Origin: Spongiibacter thalassae
GTDB lineage: Bacteria > Pseudomonadota > Gammaproteobacteria > Pseudomonadales > Spongiibacteraceae
Length of the DNA stretch: 64,000 nt
Direction: 5' to 3'
NCBI RefSeq assembly: GCF_012272835.1
Contig: NZ_JAAWWK010000005.1
Span: 270,125 to 334,124, forward strand
Part shown: positions 47,151 through 55,648 of the stretch, one piece after another
How the letters are laid out: every line of letters starts with the position of its first letter
How positions within the stretch are numbered: the first letter of the stretch is position 1
The notes under the pieces: model-generated
What the model saw: the letters and a program-made list of their open reading frames with translations, nothing else
What the model was told of the DNA's origin: nothing
Database searches by the model: none
Position numbers and translations under genes: made by a program

Positions 47151-47337
47151 GCAGCCAGATTACGGCATGGCTGCAAAGCCGAGCCTAGCGGCATCATCGC
47201 GAGTCGGGGCTGCGCTCTATCGTGACCTCCGTAAATTAGTGGCATTGGCAAGGAGGTGAATCCAGCTTATCAAAATGGCTCATAAAAGAGTCTGAGAGGG
47301 GGAAGATTCTTTCAGGTTTTCTGTTTCATATTGAAAT

Positions 47338-47356
47338 ATCCATCGTTTTGATGGAT
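47338..47356. repeat. inverted repeat upstream of hipBA
   Basis: ATCCATC (47338-47344) and GATGGAT (47350-47356) with spacer GTTTT. It shares ATCCAT with the long palindrome at 47450 and may be a distal HipB-like site or part of a hairpin. Confidence 0.4.
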
Positions 47357-47449
47357 TTCCCAATATGATGCGAATAAACAACCGCTACAAAACCTGGTAA
47401 TTGCACATGGATGCGCGACGTGACGGCGCTCAACCGGCTTTCTGCTTGA

Positions 47450-47475
47450 AATATGATCCATATATGGATCATATT
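47450..47475. promoter_or_regulatory. 26-bp perfect palindrome, candidate HipB operator 1
   Basis: A 26-base perfect palindrome centred on CATATATG, with half-sites that read ATATGATCC in each direction. The GATCC/GGATC arms resemble the TATCC/GGATA arms known for HipB operators. It lies about 125 bases before hipB. Confidence 0.65.
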
Positions 47476-47533
47476 AAGGTCATATGCTCTTTTTATAGAT
47501 CATTTTTAAGTTGACTAAGTGGGCGAAAGCACA

Positions 47534-47563
47534 CTATTGTGATTCATATATGAGTCACAATAG
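47534..47563. promoter_or_regulatory. 30-bp near-perfect palindrome, candidate HipB operator 2
   Basis: A 30-base inverted repeat with one mismatched pair, half-sites CTATTGTGA and TCACAATAG, again centred on CATATATG. It is 35 bases before the hipB ATG, well placed to repress. Both sites share their centre, so one regulator could bind both. Confidence 0.6.
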
Positions 47564-47598
47564 GCCCTTATGGGCTATATACGAAACAAAGTAAGTCT

Positions 47599-47937
47599 AT
47601 GCCTAAATCAGTAACGCGCACATATTCTCGCTATAGCCGCGAAGCGGTCTCTCTTCTTGGCTTATTGATCCGCGAAGCGCGGACCGAACGGAAGTTTACA
47701 GTACAGGAGGTCGCTGATCGCGCCGGAATTTCCCGTGGGCTATTACAGAGGATCGAAAAGGGAGATATGAAGTGCGAAATCGGGGTTGTATTCGAGGTGG
47801 CCACGATTGTCGGGGTCACACTCTTTGAAGCCGATGAGCTCGCACTCTCAAAACAGCTTGGCCAGGTAAAGGACAAGCTCGCTCTCCTACCGAAATCCGT
47901 CCGCAAAACCACAAAGGTGGTGCGCGATGACTTCTAG
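47599..47937 (+). CDS. hipB: HipB-like XRE antitoxin/regulator
   Basis: A 112-residue DNA-binding protein with a helix-turn-helix at about residues 18-75 (LIREARTERKFTVQEVADRA, GISRGLLQRIEKGDM). It overlaps hipA by 11 bases, the usual antitoxin-first order. It should neutralise HipA and repress the operon through the two palindromes upstream. The C-terminal tail is short and basic. Confidence 0.9.
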   Translation: MPKSVTRTYSRYSREAVSLLGLLIREARTERKFTVQEVADRAGISRGLLQRIEKGDMKCEIGVVFEVATIVGVTLFEADELALSKQLGQVKDKLALLPKSVRKTTKVVRDDF

Positions 47938-49186
47938 TGCTGATAACGAGGCTTTTGTTTGGATATGGTTGCCGGAAGAAACCGAACCCGTCGTTGCCGG
48001 ACGGCTTGAAGCCGATAACGGTAATGTCCTGTTCAACTACGGTAAGAGTTATCTTGAGCGGGTTCGTGATAGTAAGTCGGCGATTTCCATTTATGAGCCG
48101 GAACTTCCATTAAAGCAGGGAATACTCCCCTTGCTTGATGGCTTATCCATGCCTGGTTGCATCCGTGATGCCGCACCCGATGCATGGGGGCGGCGTGTAA
48201 TCATCAACAAAAAGCTGGGGCTAAAAGGCGCAGGAACAGATACTGCCGAACTGGGTGAACTGACCTATTTACTGGAATCCGGCTCCGACCGTATTGGCGC
48301 ACTTGATTTTCAGCGCTCTCCTACAGAATACGTACCGCGCTCAGCGAATAACGTCAGCATGGAAGAGCTGATTGAGTCCGCTGCGCGGGTGGAGAAAGGC
48401 GTGCCCCTCACGCCCGAGCTCGATCAGGCGCTGTTCCATGGCAGTTCTATCGGGGGGGCACGCCCCAAAGCACTGATACAGGACCAGGGTAAAAAATACG
48501 TTGCCAAGTTTTCATCAAGTGCTGATCTTTACAGCGTTGTAAAAGCAGAGTTCATCGCGATGCGGCTTGCCGCGCTTGCGGGGCTTGATGTCGCGCCGGT
48601 AAAACTGGTGAAAGCGGCCAACAAAGAAGTGCTTCTTATTGAGCGCTTTGACCGGCTGCCCAAGGGGGCCGGATGGTCACGCAAGGCAATGGTCTCGGCA
48701 CTTACGCTGTTCGGGCTGGATGACATGATGGCGCGCTATGCAAGCTATGAAACGCTCGCAGAAATCATTCGCCGCAGGTTCAGCGATCCGAAGGATACGC
48801 TTCAAGAGCTGTATGCCCGTCTGGTCTTTAATATCCTGTGTGGTAACACCGATGATCATGCCCGCAACCATGCGGCATTCTGGGATGGTCATAGGCTGGC
48901 ATTAACTCCTGCCTACGATATCTGCCCTCAAGGGCGAACCGGCAATGAAGCGACACAAGCCATGCTGATATCCGGTGATAACAGGCTAAGTCAGCTTAAA
49001 AGCTGCAGGGAAGCCGCTCATAATTTTCTGGTATCTGAAGAGGAAGCATCGACGCTATTTGATCATCAGCAGGCCATTATTGAAAAACACTGGGATGAAG
49101 TCTGCGATGAGGCTGAGCTCAGTGAAGTCGATAAGAAGCTCTTTTGGGGTAGGCAGTTTTTAAACCCATTTGCGATTGAGCGATAA
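47927..49186 (+). CDS. hipA: HipA-family serine/threonine kinase toxin
   Basis: A 419-residue kinase toxin with a HipA N-terminal domain (about 5-110) and a kinase domain. Key elements are the glycine-rich GSSIGGARPKALI loop, KFSSS lysine region, the catalytic NTDDHARNHAAF loop and the metal-binding LTPAYDICPQG. All are intact, so a functional toxin-antitoxin pair is likely. HipA proteins phosphorylate glutamyl- or other tRNA synthetases or related targets and cause growth arrest; the target here is unknown. It is accessory DNA next to recombinase remnants. Confidence 0.93.
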   Translation: MTSSADNEAFVWIWLPEETEPVVAGRLEADNGNVLFNYGKSYLERVRDSKSAISIYEPELPLKQGILPLLDGLSMPGCIRDAAPDAWGRRVIINKKLGLKGAGTDTAELGELTYLLESGSDRIGALDFQRSPTEYVPRSANNVSMEELIESAARVEKGVPLTPELDQALFHGSSIGGARPKALIQDQGKKYVAKFSSSADLYSVVKAEFIAMRLAALAGLDVAPVKLVKAANKEVLLIERFDRLPKGAGWSRKAMVSALTLFGLDDMMARYASYETLAEIIRRRFSDPKDTLQELYARLVFNILCGNTDDHARNHAAFWDGHRLALTPAYDICPQGRTGNEATQAMLISGDNRLSQLKSCREAAHNFLVSEEEASTLFDHQQAIIEKHWDEVCDEAELSEVDKKLFWGRQFLNPFAIER

Positions 49187-49189
49187 AGA

Positions 49190-49216
49190 GGCCGCCAGCT
49201 TTATTAGCTAGCGGCC
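49190..49216. terminator. hairpin between hipA and the small reverse gene
   Basis: GGCCGC-C-AGCT (49190-49200) pairs with AGCT-A-GCGGCC (49206-49216) around a 5-base loop with one mismatch. It has no long T run but lies between converging genes and may act as a bidirectional terminator. Confidence 0.5.
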
Positions 49217-49232
49217 AGCAGGTTGATTACTT

Positions 49233-49427
49233 TCAAAATCCAGGCGGCTTTGGCGCGGGTGCTTTCCGCTTTGCTTCTATCACTCCGCTGATGGCATGAA
49301 GGTTAGCTGTGGCGATGGATTGATCCATTTTTGCAGCTTGCAGCCCGTCCGCTTCGGCGCGAAACAGGGCCTGCAACGAGCCCAGGCTGTAGGACTGCAG
49401 TTCAAAGATTGTGTAGGACTTTCTCAT
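49233..49427 (-). CDS. conserved-looking small hypothetical protein
   Basis: A 64-residue protein, MRKSYTIFELQSYSLGSLQA at the start and a proline-rich end. ATG 49427 follows a strong AAAAGGAG; the longer frame starting at 49484 is not needed. No domain recognised. It converges on hipA and probably belongs to the same accessory element. Confidence 0.6.
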   Translation of the reverse strand: MRKSYTIFELQSYSLGSLQALFRAEADGLQAAKMDQSIATANLHAISGVIEAKRKAPAPKPPGF

Positions 49428-49998
49428 TTTTGGCTCCTTTTCCTGAAGGCCCTGACTGCCAAGGCCTTTACGCCCGGCCCACACATCATCATCCAGTGGC
49501 TAAGGCCTTTGACAGGCAGAGGAAAAAAGGAAGAGGAAAAGAAAAACGGGAATTGCTACCCAAGATTGATGCAGGTCGAGGCGGGTTCGTTCGGGATCAA
49601 AAGGTATGAAACGGACTGTTGCGAAAATCTGCGCTATCCATTACTGACCCTTGTTAAACCTTCGTTAACCAAATGCAACCTAGAATAGAGTTATGGATAA
49701 GAAGAAAAGAAATAAGGGGCAATCTGGCATACTTATCGAGTACCGAGGACTTGGCACAGTCTCTCCAGTGCGCAGCCGGAGGGTTACGGCGGGTTATATC
49801 TGGAGGAATCGTCTGCTTTTGGTTCAAGATATGGTTAAAATGTACCGATTAAGTATCGGCAAGCCTGATCGCATAAATCTTTGTTTGATATAAGGCTATG
49901 TGCTGTCGTTTGGATCGTTGATCGCTTGCGGTGTAACATGGCTGACTTACCCCCTCACTCTTTTATCTCGTGTTTAGACGACACTGACGGACCTGGAA
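49428..49998. other. intergenic region between the mobile island and the TetR gene
   Basis: I see no convincing gene here. A 66-codon frame at 49693 lacks a ribosome site and domain. A purine-rich stretch (GGAAAAAAGGAAGAGGAAAA, near 49522) is present. The stretch probably contains the right end of the integrated element and the TetR promoter, but I find no terminal repeat. Confidence 0.5.
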
Positions 49999-50652
49999 AT
50001 GGCTAAATCTTCATCGAAACCCGGCGTTGCTCCAAATGGGAATGTTCTACGAAAATCAAAAGCTAGAGAGGCCATGATCGTTGCCGCCGATGAGCTGTTT
50101 TCCGAGCTTGGAGGCTATGACGGAGGCGGCTACGAAGCAACCACAGTAGATCTAATTGTTGAGAGGGCTGGCGTTTCAAGGCGAACTTTTTTTAATCACT
50201 TCACCGGAAAGGCCGATGTTCTCATGCTCGATTTTCGTACGATGGCTGAAAATCATTTGAACGCATTCCGAAACAGGCCTGAATCCGAGGCGCCTCTTCA
50301 GGCAGCGTTGCTGGCAATGGAAGATATGAACCAGAATTTTTTCGCAAGCCATGTGAATAGACGTCGCTATGTGCGCCAGTTGAGGCTGGGTATGAAGGCG
50401 AGCCAATGGTCCCTGATGGGGGAGTGGGAAATGCGCATAGCTGAAGAAATATCAAATCGCCTGACAGGTAGAGATAAAAGCACCCGGGCGAGGATTATGG
50501 CGGGCCAGGCTGCGTTAATGATTCGAATCGCCAGTGAGCAGTGGTTTGCCGGCGGCCTACTAAAGGGTGAGTCTATTGTAGCAACGCTACGAAAGGTAGA
50601 GAGGGTGGCCAATAAAGTGGCGGAAGAGGCTTATCCGCTTATAAATAAGTAG
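49999..50652 (+). CDS. TetR-family transcriptional regulator
   Basis: A 217-residue repressor-type regulator. The N-terminal helix-turn-helix is clear: AREAMIVAADELFSELG, then VERAGVSRRTFFNHFTGKAD. The C-terminal ligand-binding half is unassigned. It is the first gene of the second catabolic block, upstream of the dioxygenase-like gene on the same strand. It is the obvious candidate to bind the TGCACTAGTGCA sites at 50962 and beyond, although no such site lies in its own promoter. Confidence 0.9.
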   Translation: MAKSSSKPGVAPNGNVLRKSKAREAMIVAADELFSELGGYDGGGYEATTVDLIVERAGVSRRTFFNHFTGKADVLMLDFRTMAENHLNAFRNRPESEAPLQAALLAMEDMNQNFFASHVNRRRYVRQLRLGMKASQWSLMGEWEMRIAEEISNRLTGRDKSTRARIMAGQAALMIRIASEQWFAGGLLKGESIVATLRKVERVANKVAEEAYPLINK

Positions 50653-50961
50653 CAGTAATGCTGCGGCCTGTGCCCGATAATCTCATATCGTATTGTTTTT
50701 ATTGACTATTATTCCTTGTTAATGCCCTGTTTCCGGTAAATTCTGCAAGACCCAGCCTGTCCGTGGCTGCGGAGTGTCGCCTTGTCGCTGTGCTGCCGGT
50801 AAGCCGCCCGGCCTGCCCCTGAATCTATCCAGATCTCGCTCTCCAAAATTTTCTGCTATTCGCTCTTCCCTCTGATATTGAGTCATACGGCCTTGAGCTG
50901 TATGGCTCAATCTGTTTTGCCCTGATTTCGTTGTAACTACATCCCTCTTGACTTGCATCTG

Positions 50962-50973
50962 CACTAGTGCAAA
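50962..50973. promoter_or_regulatory. TGCACTAGTGCA operator, site 1
   Basis: Perfect 12-bp palindrome in the 405-base gap between the TetR gene and the dioxygenase-like gene, about 85 bases before the latter's ATG. The centre is 24 bp from site 2. Confidence 0.7.
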
Positions 50974-50985
50974 GATATGTGGATG

Positions 50986-50997
50986 CACTAGTGTACT
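50986..50997. promoter_or_regulatory. TGCACTAGTGTA operator, site 2
   Basis: One-mismatch copy (TGCACTAGTGTA), followed by CTTG. The same variant plus CTT recurs at 57932 before the TonB receptor, suggesting that the two promoters share an architecture. No separate gene is visible in the 50653-51057 gap. Confidence 0.65.
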
Positions 50998-51057
50998 TGT
51001 CTTGGGGGGGAACCCTGTCTGAGTCAGGGCGCTAGCTGATAAAAACAGGAGTAGATT

Positions 51058-52161
51058 ATGAAGAATTCGTGGATCCAGGCATCCAGTGGGGTATATGTTC
51101 CTCAGGCTCGCGTCGGAGTGCGTGAAATGCACGAGGAGCATATTAGTCGGGAGGGGTTCTTTGGTCCCGCTTCCATGATCTATCACGAGAAACCTGCCAA
51201 AGCGCCCACCCGAGTAGAGGGATCCCTGGCTGTTCGAATGGCAAAGGTTGAGCATTTTGACCAGCTTGACGAAGAAAGTGAGGCAGGTCTGCCCACGCTC
51301 ATGCTGCATAACCCGGAATTGAGTATTTCCCTGAGCCGTCGAGTGGCAGAAATGCCGTTCCTGTTGCGCAACATCGACGCTGATACCTTGATTTATGTGC
51401 AGTCCGGTAGCGGCACTTTGGCCACAGAATTCGGGCCTCTGGAGTATTCAGGAGGGGACTACCTCTATATACCAAAAGGTATCAGCTACCGTCAGATGCC
51501 TTCGTCGCTAACAGTGGCTTTGGTTGTGGAATCAATGGCTCCTATCGGCATCGCAGAGCATGCCATGCTGGGGCGTCACACGCCATTTGACAGCGGCGTT
51601 TTGGGTATTCCCGAAGTGCAGGCCTACGATTGGCCCGAGCAGGATGAGTGGGAGCTGAAGCTGAAGCAAGGCGAGGAGCTAACCTCTTGGTTCTTTGACG
51701 ATTTGCCCTTCGATGTCATTGGCTGGAAAGGTGATTTATTCCCGTTCCGGTTGAGCGAAAAAGATATTCGACACATCAGTGCTGAGCGGATGCATATTGC
51801 TCCGTCTTCCTGGTGCATTTTTGAGTCCGCAAGTTTCTTCTGTGTGGCCTTCCGTCCCATGTCCGGTGTTAGCGATGTAGAGGCAGAAGAGCTTCCCAGT
51901 CGTCACCGCAATCTGGACATGGAAGAGGTGCTGATGATTCGTTCGTTGTTCGCTGGTGTGGAAGCGCCTGAGTTGTGGCATATGCCACAGGCAGTGACAC
52001 ACGGCCCCCTGGGAGAGCATCGAGATATGTTTGAGATGTTCCGGAAGCAGATAGAAGCAGAGGGCGGCAAGCTGGAGCGTACGTTTGATGCGGTGAGTAT
52101 TGATCCGTACAAGCGGGTTACGCCGACACCGGCGTACCTGGCAATGGTTGCCAAATATTAA
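51058..52161 (+). CDS. homogentisate 1,2-dioxygenase-like cupin enzyme
   Basis: A 367-residue protein of the HmgA family, shorter than the usual about 430. The iron ligands of homogentisate dioxygenase can be placed: His283 and Glu289 in SRHRNLDMEEV and His315 in VTHGP, plus His246 in MHIAPSSWCIF at the acid-base position. A central cupin section (SGSGTLATEFGPLEYSGGDY) precedes. AGGAG precedes ATG. It is therefore a plausible ring-cleavage dioxygenase, but the unusual length and the neighbours (CitE, MaoC, CaiB, FAH) suggest a substrate other than homogentisate, such as a substituted hydroquinone or gentisate. Confidence 0.85.
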   Translation: MKNSWIQASSGVYVPQARVGVREMHEEHISREGFFGPASMIYHEKPAKAPTRVEGSLAVRMAKVEHFDQLDEESEAGLPTLMLHNPELSISLSRRVAEMPFLLRNIDADTLIYVQSGSGTLATEFGPLEYSGGDYLYIPKGISYRQMPSSLTVALVVESMAPIGIAEHAMLGRHTPFDSGVLGIPEVQAYDWPEQDEWELKLKQGEELTSWFFDDLPFDVIGWKGDLFPFRLSEKDIRHISAERMHIAPSSWCIFESASFFCVAFRPMSGVSDVEAEELPSRHRNLDMEEVLMIRSLFAGVEAPELWHMPQAVTHGPLGEHRDMFEMFRKQIEAEGGKLERTFDAVSIDPYKRVTPTPAYLAMVAKY

Positions 52162-52186
52162 GATTAAATAAAACCTAGAGGAATTA

Positions 52187-53071
52187 ATGATGGCACAAAG
52201 ACAGCTTGAGAGAGCGCGCTCCTTTATGTTTGTTCCGGGCAACAAACAACGCTTTCTGGAAAAAACCGAAACCCTTCCATTGGATGTCGCTTTTTTTGAC
52301 CTGGAAGATGGTGTTCTTCCTGAGGAAAAAGAGAGAGCGCGGGAGATGGTTATTCCGGTTTTGGAAAAAGAATGGTCGGGCCCTCGTCGCTTTGTTCGCT
52401 TGAATGCACAAACGACGCCCTGGTTTGAAGGTGACCTTGATGCCGTCGTTCGCCCAGGTCTTGAAGGCGTTTGCATGACCAAGGTGAACTCTGTGGATGA
52501 GCTTCGCGCCGGTGCGGAATCAATCGCCCAGCGGGAAAAAGAGCGAGGCATGAAGCCTGGCACTGTGCGTATCGTTGCTGCAATTGAAAGCCCTAAAGGT
52601 CTTCTCGCTGCAGCTGATATTGCTGCGGCTGACCCGCGTGTTTGCGGGCTTATCTTTGGCGCAGAAGACTACGCACTGGAGTTGGGGCTTGGAGCAAATC
52701 GCGTGGAGGAGGCAGCAGAGCTATTGCACCCCCGCAACGTCATTATTGTTGCTGCGGCAGCGGCGGGCGTTTTGTCTATCGATGGTGTTTTTCCGGATCT
52801 GAGCAACGAAGAGGGTTGTCTCAAGGACATCTGGCAGGCTCGTCGTCTTGGCTTTACGTCCAAGTCCACGTTCAACCCCCGTCAGGTTGACATGATTAAC
52901 GACGTGTTCTCGCCACAACCTGAAGAAATCGAATATGCAAGAGGGCTTGTCAAAGCCTTCGATGAAGCCAAAGCGAGAGGCGATGCCTCTGTTGCACACG
53001 GTGGGCAGTTGGTCGATCTGCCTATATTAATGCGCGCAGAGCGCATTCTTAAAGAAATTGGAGAGCGTTAA
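52187..53071 (+). CDS. HpcH/CitE-family CoA-ester lyase
   Basis: A 294-residue TIM-barrel lyase with the CitE/Mcl motifs RSFMFVPGN, FDLEDGVLPEEK, VRLNAQ, AAIESPKGLLAA and IFGAEDYALELG. Members cleave citramalyl-CoA, malyl-CoA or beta-methylmalyl-CoA. Because the next two genes are a MaoC hydratase and a CaiB CoA-transferase, (S)-citramalyl-CoA lyase activity yielding pyruvate and acetyl-CoA is the best guess. AGAGGAATTA precedes ATG 52187; ATG 52190 is equally possible. Confidence 0.92.
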   Translation: MMAQRQLERARSFMFVPGNKQRFLEKTETLPLDVAFFDLEDGVLPEEKERAREMVIPVLEKEWSGPRRFVRLNAQTTPWFEGDLDAVVRPGLEGVCMTKVNSVDELRAGAESIAQREKERGMKPGTVRIVAAIESPKGLLAAADIAAADPRVCGLIFGAEDYALELGLGANRVEEAAELLHPRNVIIVAAAAAGVLSIDGVFPDLSNEEGCLKDIWQARRLGFTSKSTFNPRQVDMINDVFSPQPEEIEYARGLVKAFDEAKARGDASVAHGGQLVDLPILMRAERILKEIGER

Positions 53072-53073
53072 AA

Positions 53074-53583
53074 ATGAGTGAAACAAGAGTCGTAGAGGGT
53101 TGGGTTGGGCGTTATTTTGAAGATTTCTCCGTGGGAGATATTTATCGTTGCCGTCTCGGTCGTACTATCACGATGACTGATAACATTCAGTTTACGATGA
53201 TCACCAACAACACCAATCAGATTCATTTTAACGACCATTACGCCAAGCAAACCGAGTTCGGCGCGCCGCTGGTAAACAGTGCCCTGACCCTGTCTGTTGT
53301 CGCAGGACTGGCTGTTGCCGATGTCAGTGAGCACGGCTTTGCACTCGGCTGGGACTATATCAAGCTTCCGAACCCGGTTTTCCCCGGCGATACCATTTAT
53401 GCCGAAACCGAGGTGTTGGAGATTCGTGAAAGCAAGTCTCGCCCGCATCAAGGTGTTGTGAAGGTGTGTACCCGTGGCATCAATCAGGACGGCAAGGTGG
53501 TCATCGACTACGCTCGTTCGGTGATGGTTTGGAAAAAAGCGCATGCGCCAGCAGCGTCCATTTTCCCAGAGAGAGCTGAGTAA
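53074..53583 (+). CDS. MaoC-family enoyl-CoA hydratase (itaconyl/mesaconyl-CoA type)
   Basis: A 169-residue hotdog-fold hydratase. Active-site His51 is in NNTNQIHFND; the Asp of the classic hydratase motif is Asn46 here, which I recall as normal for the mesaconyl/itaconyl-like subgroup. Other landmarks are EFGAPLVNSALTLSVVAGL and LPNPVFPGDTIYAETEVLE. It starts 2 bases after the lyase stop and ends 2 bases before the CaiB gene, giving a tight operon. Hydration of itaconyl-CoA or mesaconyl-CoA to citramalyl-CoA is inferred. Confidence 0.9.
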   Translation: MSETRVVEGWVGRYFEDFSVGDIYRCRLGRTITMTDNIQFTMITNNTNQIHFNDHYAKQTEFGAPLVNSALTLSVVAGLAVADVSEHGFALGWDYIKLPNPVFPGDTIYAETEVLEIRESKSRPHQGVVKVCTRGINQDGKVVIDYARSVMVWKKAHAPAASIFPERAE

Positions 53584-53585
53584 CA

Positions 53586-54740
53586 GTGGCTAATCACGAA
53601 AACGTCGGCAGGCAAGCACTTGGGCAGCCGCTTGAAGGCGTGACGGTTGTCGCGCTTGAGCAAGCCGTGTCGATGCCTTACTGCACTTTCGTTCTCGCAG
53701 AGATGGGCGCGGAAGTCATTAAAATTGAGCGAGTCGGTACAGGTGATGTTGTACGAGGCTGGGACTCTGCGGTTCACGGATTGTCGACCGGGTTCGTCTG
53801 GGTCAATGCGGGTAAAAAGAGCGTTGAGTTGGATGTTAAATCAGAGGAAGGCCGTAAGGCCTTGCGGGATCTGATTCGTGATGCCGACGTTTTTGTTGAA
53901 AATCTCGGCCCGGGAGCAGCGAGTCGTATCGGCCTGGGGGTGGATGATCTTTCCGACCAGCCGGAGCTGGTTTATGCGAGCCTTTCTGGTTATGGGCAAG
54001 ATGGTCCCTATCGGGATGTTAAGGCCTATGACCTGACCATGCAGGGTGAAACCGGCATGCTGCTGAGCAACGGATATCCAGGTCAGCCTGCAAAGGTCGG
54101 GCTTCCTATAACCGATCTGATTGCGGGCTCCAATGCCATCATGGGGATTATGATGGCATTGTATCAGCGGAAAAATACCGGCAAGGGCGCCTATCTCGAC
54201 GTCTCCATGTTCGATTCAGCGCTGCCCTGGCTAGGCTATTTTCCACATCATGCATGGCACAGTGGGGCAGAGCCCCCTATGTCTGGTATGAGGCATCAGT
54301 ACATTGTGCCCTACGGGCCTTATCTGGCTTCAGATGGCCGCTATGTGTCACTGGTAGTCGCCGACGACAAAAGCTGGCAGCGTTTCTGTGAGCAGGTAGT
54401 CGACAAGCCGGAGTGGATTACTGATCCCGTAATGGCGACGATCGCCTCTCGCCGGTCAAATCGTCCGCAGGCAGAGGCCGCAGTTGAAGAGGTTATGGCC
54501 TCTCAGCCAAGCCATATATGGAAGGAAAAGCTCGACAAGGCGGGTATTCCCTACGGTGACGTCAACACGATGTCGGATGTAATCAAGCATCCACAAGCGT
54601 TATCGCGGCAAATGTTTGTCGAGACCGACTCCGAGCACGGCAAACTTCCGTTGATCCGCTTCCCGCTGGCGCCGGCAGGCAAAGAGCGAAAGCTGCCTCG
54701 ACTGGGTGAACATACCGACCAGATTCTAAAAGATAAATAG
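53586..54740 (+). CDS. CaiB/class III CoA-transferase
   Basis: A 384-residue CoA-transferase with the family fold. The catalytic Asp is Asp149 in KAYDLTMQGETG; GVTVVALEQAVSMPYCT and ADVFVENLGPGAASRIGL are also typical. Succinyl-CoA as CoA donor and itaconate, mesaconate or citraconate as acceptor would fit the neighbouring hydratase and lyase. The GTG start at 53586 overlaps nothing and follows the MaoC stop by 2 bases. Confidence 0.92.
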   Translation: MANHENVGRQALGQPLEGVTVVALEQAVSMPYCTFVLAEMGAEVIKIERVGTGDVVRGWDSAVHGLSTGFVWVNAGKKSVELDVKSEEGRKALRDLIRDADVFVENLGPGAASRIGLGVDDLSDQPELVYASLSGYGQDGPYRDVKAYDLTMQGETGMLLSNGYPGQPAKVGLPITDLIAGSNAIMGIMMALYQRKNTGKGAYLDVSMFDSALPWLGYFPHHAWHSGAEPPMSGMRHQYIVPYGPYLASDGRYVSLVVADDKSWQRFCEQVVDKPEWITDPVMATIASRRSNRPQAEAAVEEVMASQPSHIWKEKLDKAGIPYGDVNTMSDVIKHPQALSRQMFVETDSEHGKLPLIRFPLAPAGKERKLPRLGEHTDQILKDK

Positions 54741-54795
54741 GGCGTATGCCCGGCATTGTCGTTTATAAGGCTATGCAGAAGACAAAGGCATTGAT

Positions 54796-55647
54796 ATGAG
54801 ATCTGATTTTCAAGTTGGGGCTGTCCATGGCTACGAATATGACTCGAGTGGGGAAGCTCCTTACACCTTGTTGATCGTCCATGGAATCGGTGGGCATGGC
54901 GGAACCTACGATGTTTTTTGCGAGCCTTTGTCAGAGCGCGGGGTTCGTATCGTATCGATAGACCTCCCCGGGCATGGCTTGGCACGTTGCCGGGATGGCC
55001 AGCGCGGTAACTTCCGCTTTACGGAGTGGCTGGAAGATATCGATATTGCTGCCACGGCGTTGGTGGAAAAATATAAAAAACCTGTATTTGTATTGGGCTC
55101 TAGTCAAGGTAGTGCGGCAGCGTTCCATTCCCTGGACTTTTCGCGTGCCATTAGCGGCGCAGTCTGTATGAACATCGTTCTGACCGAAGTGCCTCCCATT
55201 GAAGGCGATCCGCTGTTTGAGCAATTTTCCAAGTTTCAGGATGAGAACGTGCGGAAATTCGCGGAAGCGGTAGGCGATAGTGAGCGTATTGATCTCTCTA
55301 CCGCAGTTGATTGGAACAAAAACTACGCGTCTAACGATCCAAATATTTTGGCAAAAAAGCAGGAAGATGACCTGCGTGTTTGGAGCTATGGTATAGCAAG
55401 TATTACCAGCTATGGAACCTACCAGGCGCCGCGTCCGGCTGCAGAAAATACCAAGCCAGTGTTGCTCAGCTATGGATCAGAAGATCCATTTACCAACGCG
55501 CGGTATATGGAGGCTTGTTTTGATGCTATTGGCGGGCCAAAGGAACTGGTTGTTGTTGAGGGCGGTTCTCACCAGCTAATGCTCTACCACACGGATGAAT
55601 ATATTGAGATTGTGGACAGCTGGATAAGATCGCAGGTGGGGCAATAG
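54796..55647 (+). CDS. alpha/beta-fold hydrolase
   Basis: A 283-residue hydrolase of the lysophospholipase/MCP-hydrolase-like group. The oxyanion region is IVHGIGGHGG; the nucleophile elbow is GSSQG (Ser103); the acid is likely in YGSEDPF and the His in EGGSHQLMLY. AAAGG precedes ATG. It lies between the CoA-transferase and the FAH gene (1-base gap) and may hydrolyse a ring-cleavage product, an ester or a CoA ester. Confidence 0.9.
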   Translation: MRSDFQVGAVHGYEYDSSGEAPYTLLIVHGIGGHGGTYDVFCEPLSERGVRIVSIDLPGHGLARCRDGQRGNFRFTEWLEDIDIAATALVEKYKKPVFVLGSSQGSAAAFHSLDFSRAISGAVCMNIVLTEVPPIEGDPLFEQFSKFQDENVRKFAEAVGDSERIDLSTAVDWNKNYASNDPNILAKKQEDDLRVWSYGIASITSYGTYQAPRPAAENTKPVLLSYGSEDPFTNARYMEACFDAIGGPKELVVVEGGSHQLMLYHTDEYIEIVDSWIRSQVGQ

Positions 55648-55648
55648 T

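Noticed and set aside
49693-49893. 66-codon frame between the small hypothetical and the TetR gene
   Set aside because: No ribosome binding site and no domain; composition looks random.
50962-50997. Lux-box for a quorum-sensing regulator
   Set aside because: The palindromes are 12 bp rather than about 20 bp, and there is no LuxR or LuxI gene in the window; a TetR gene is adjacent.
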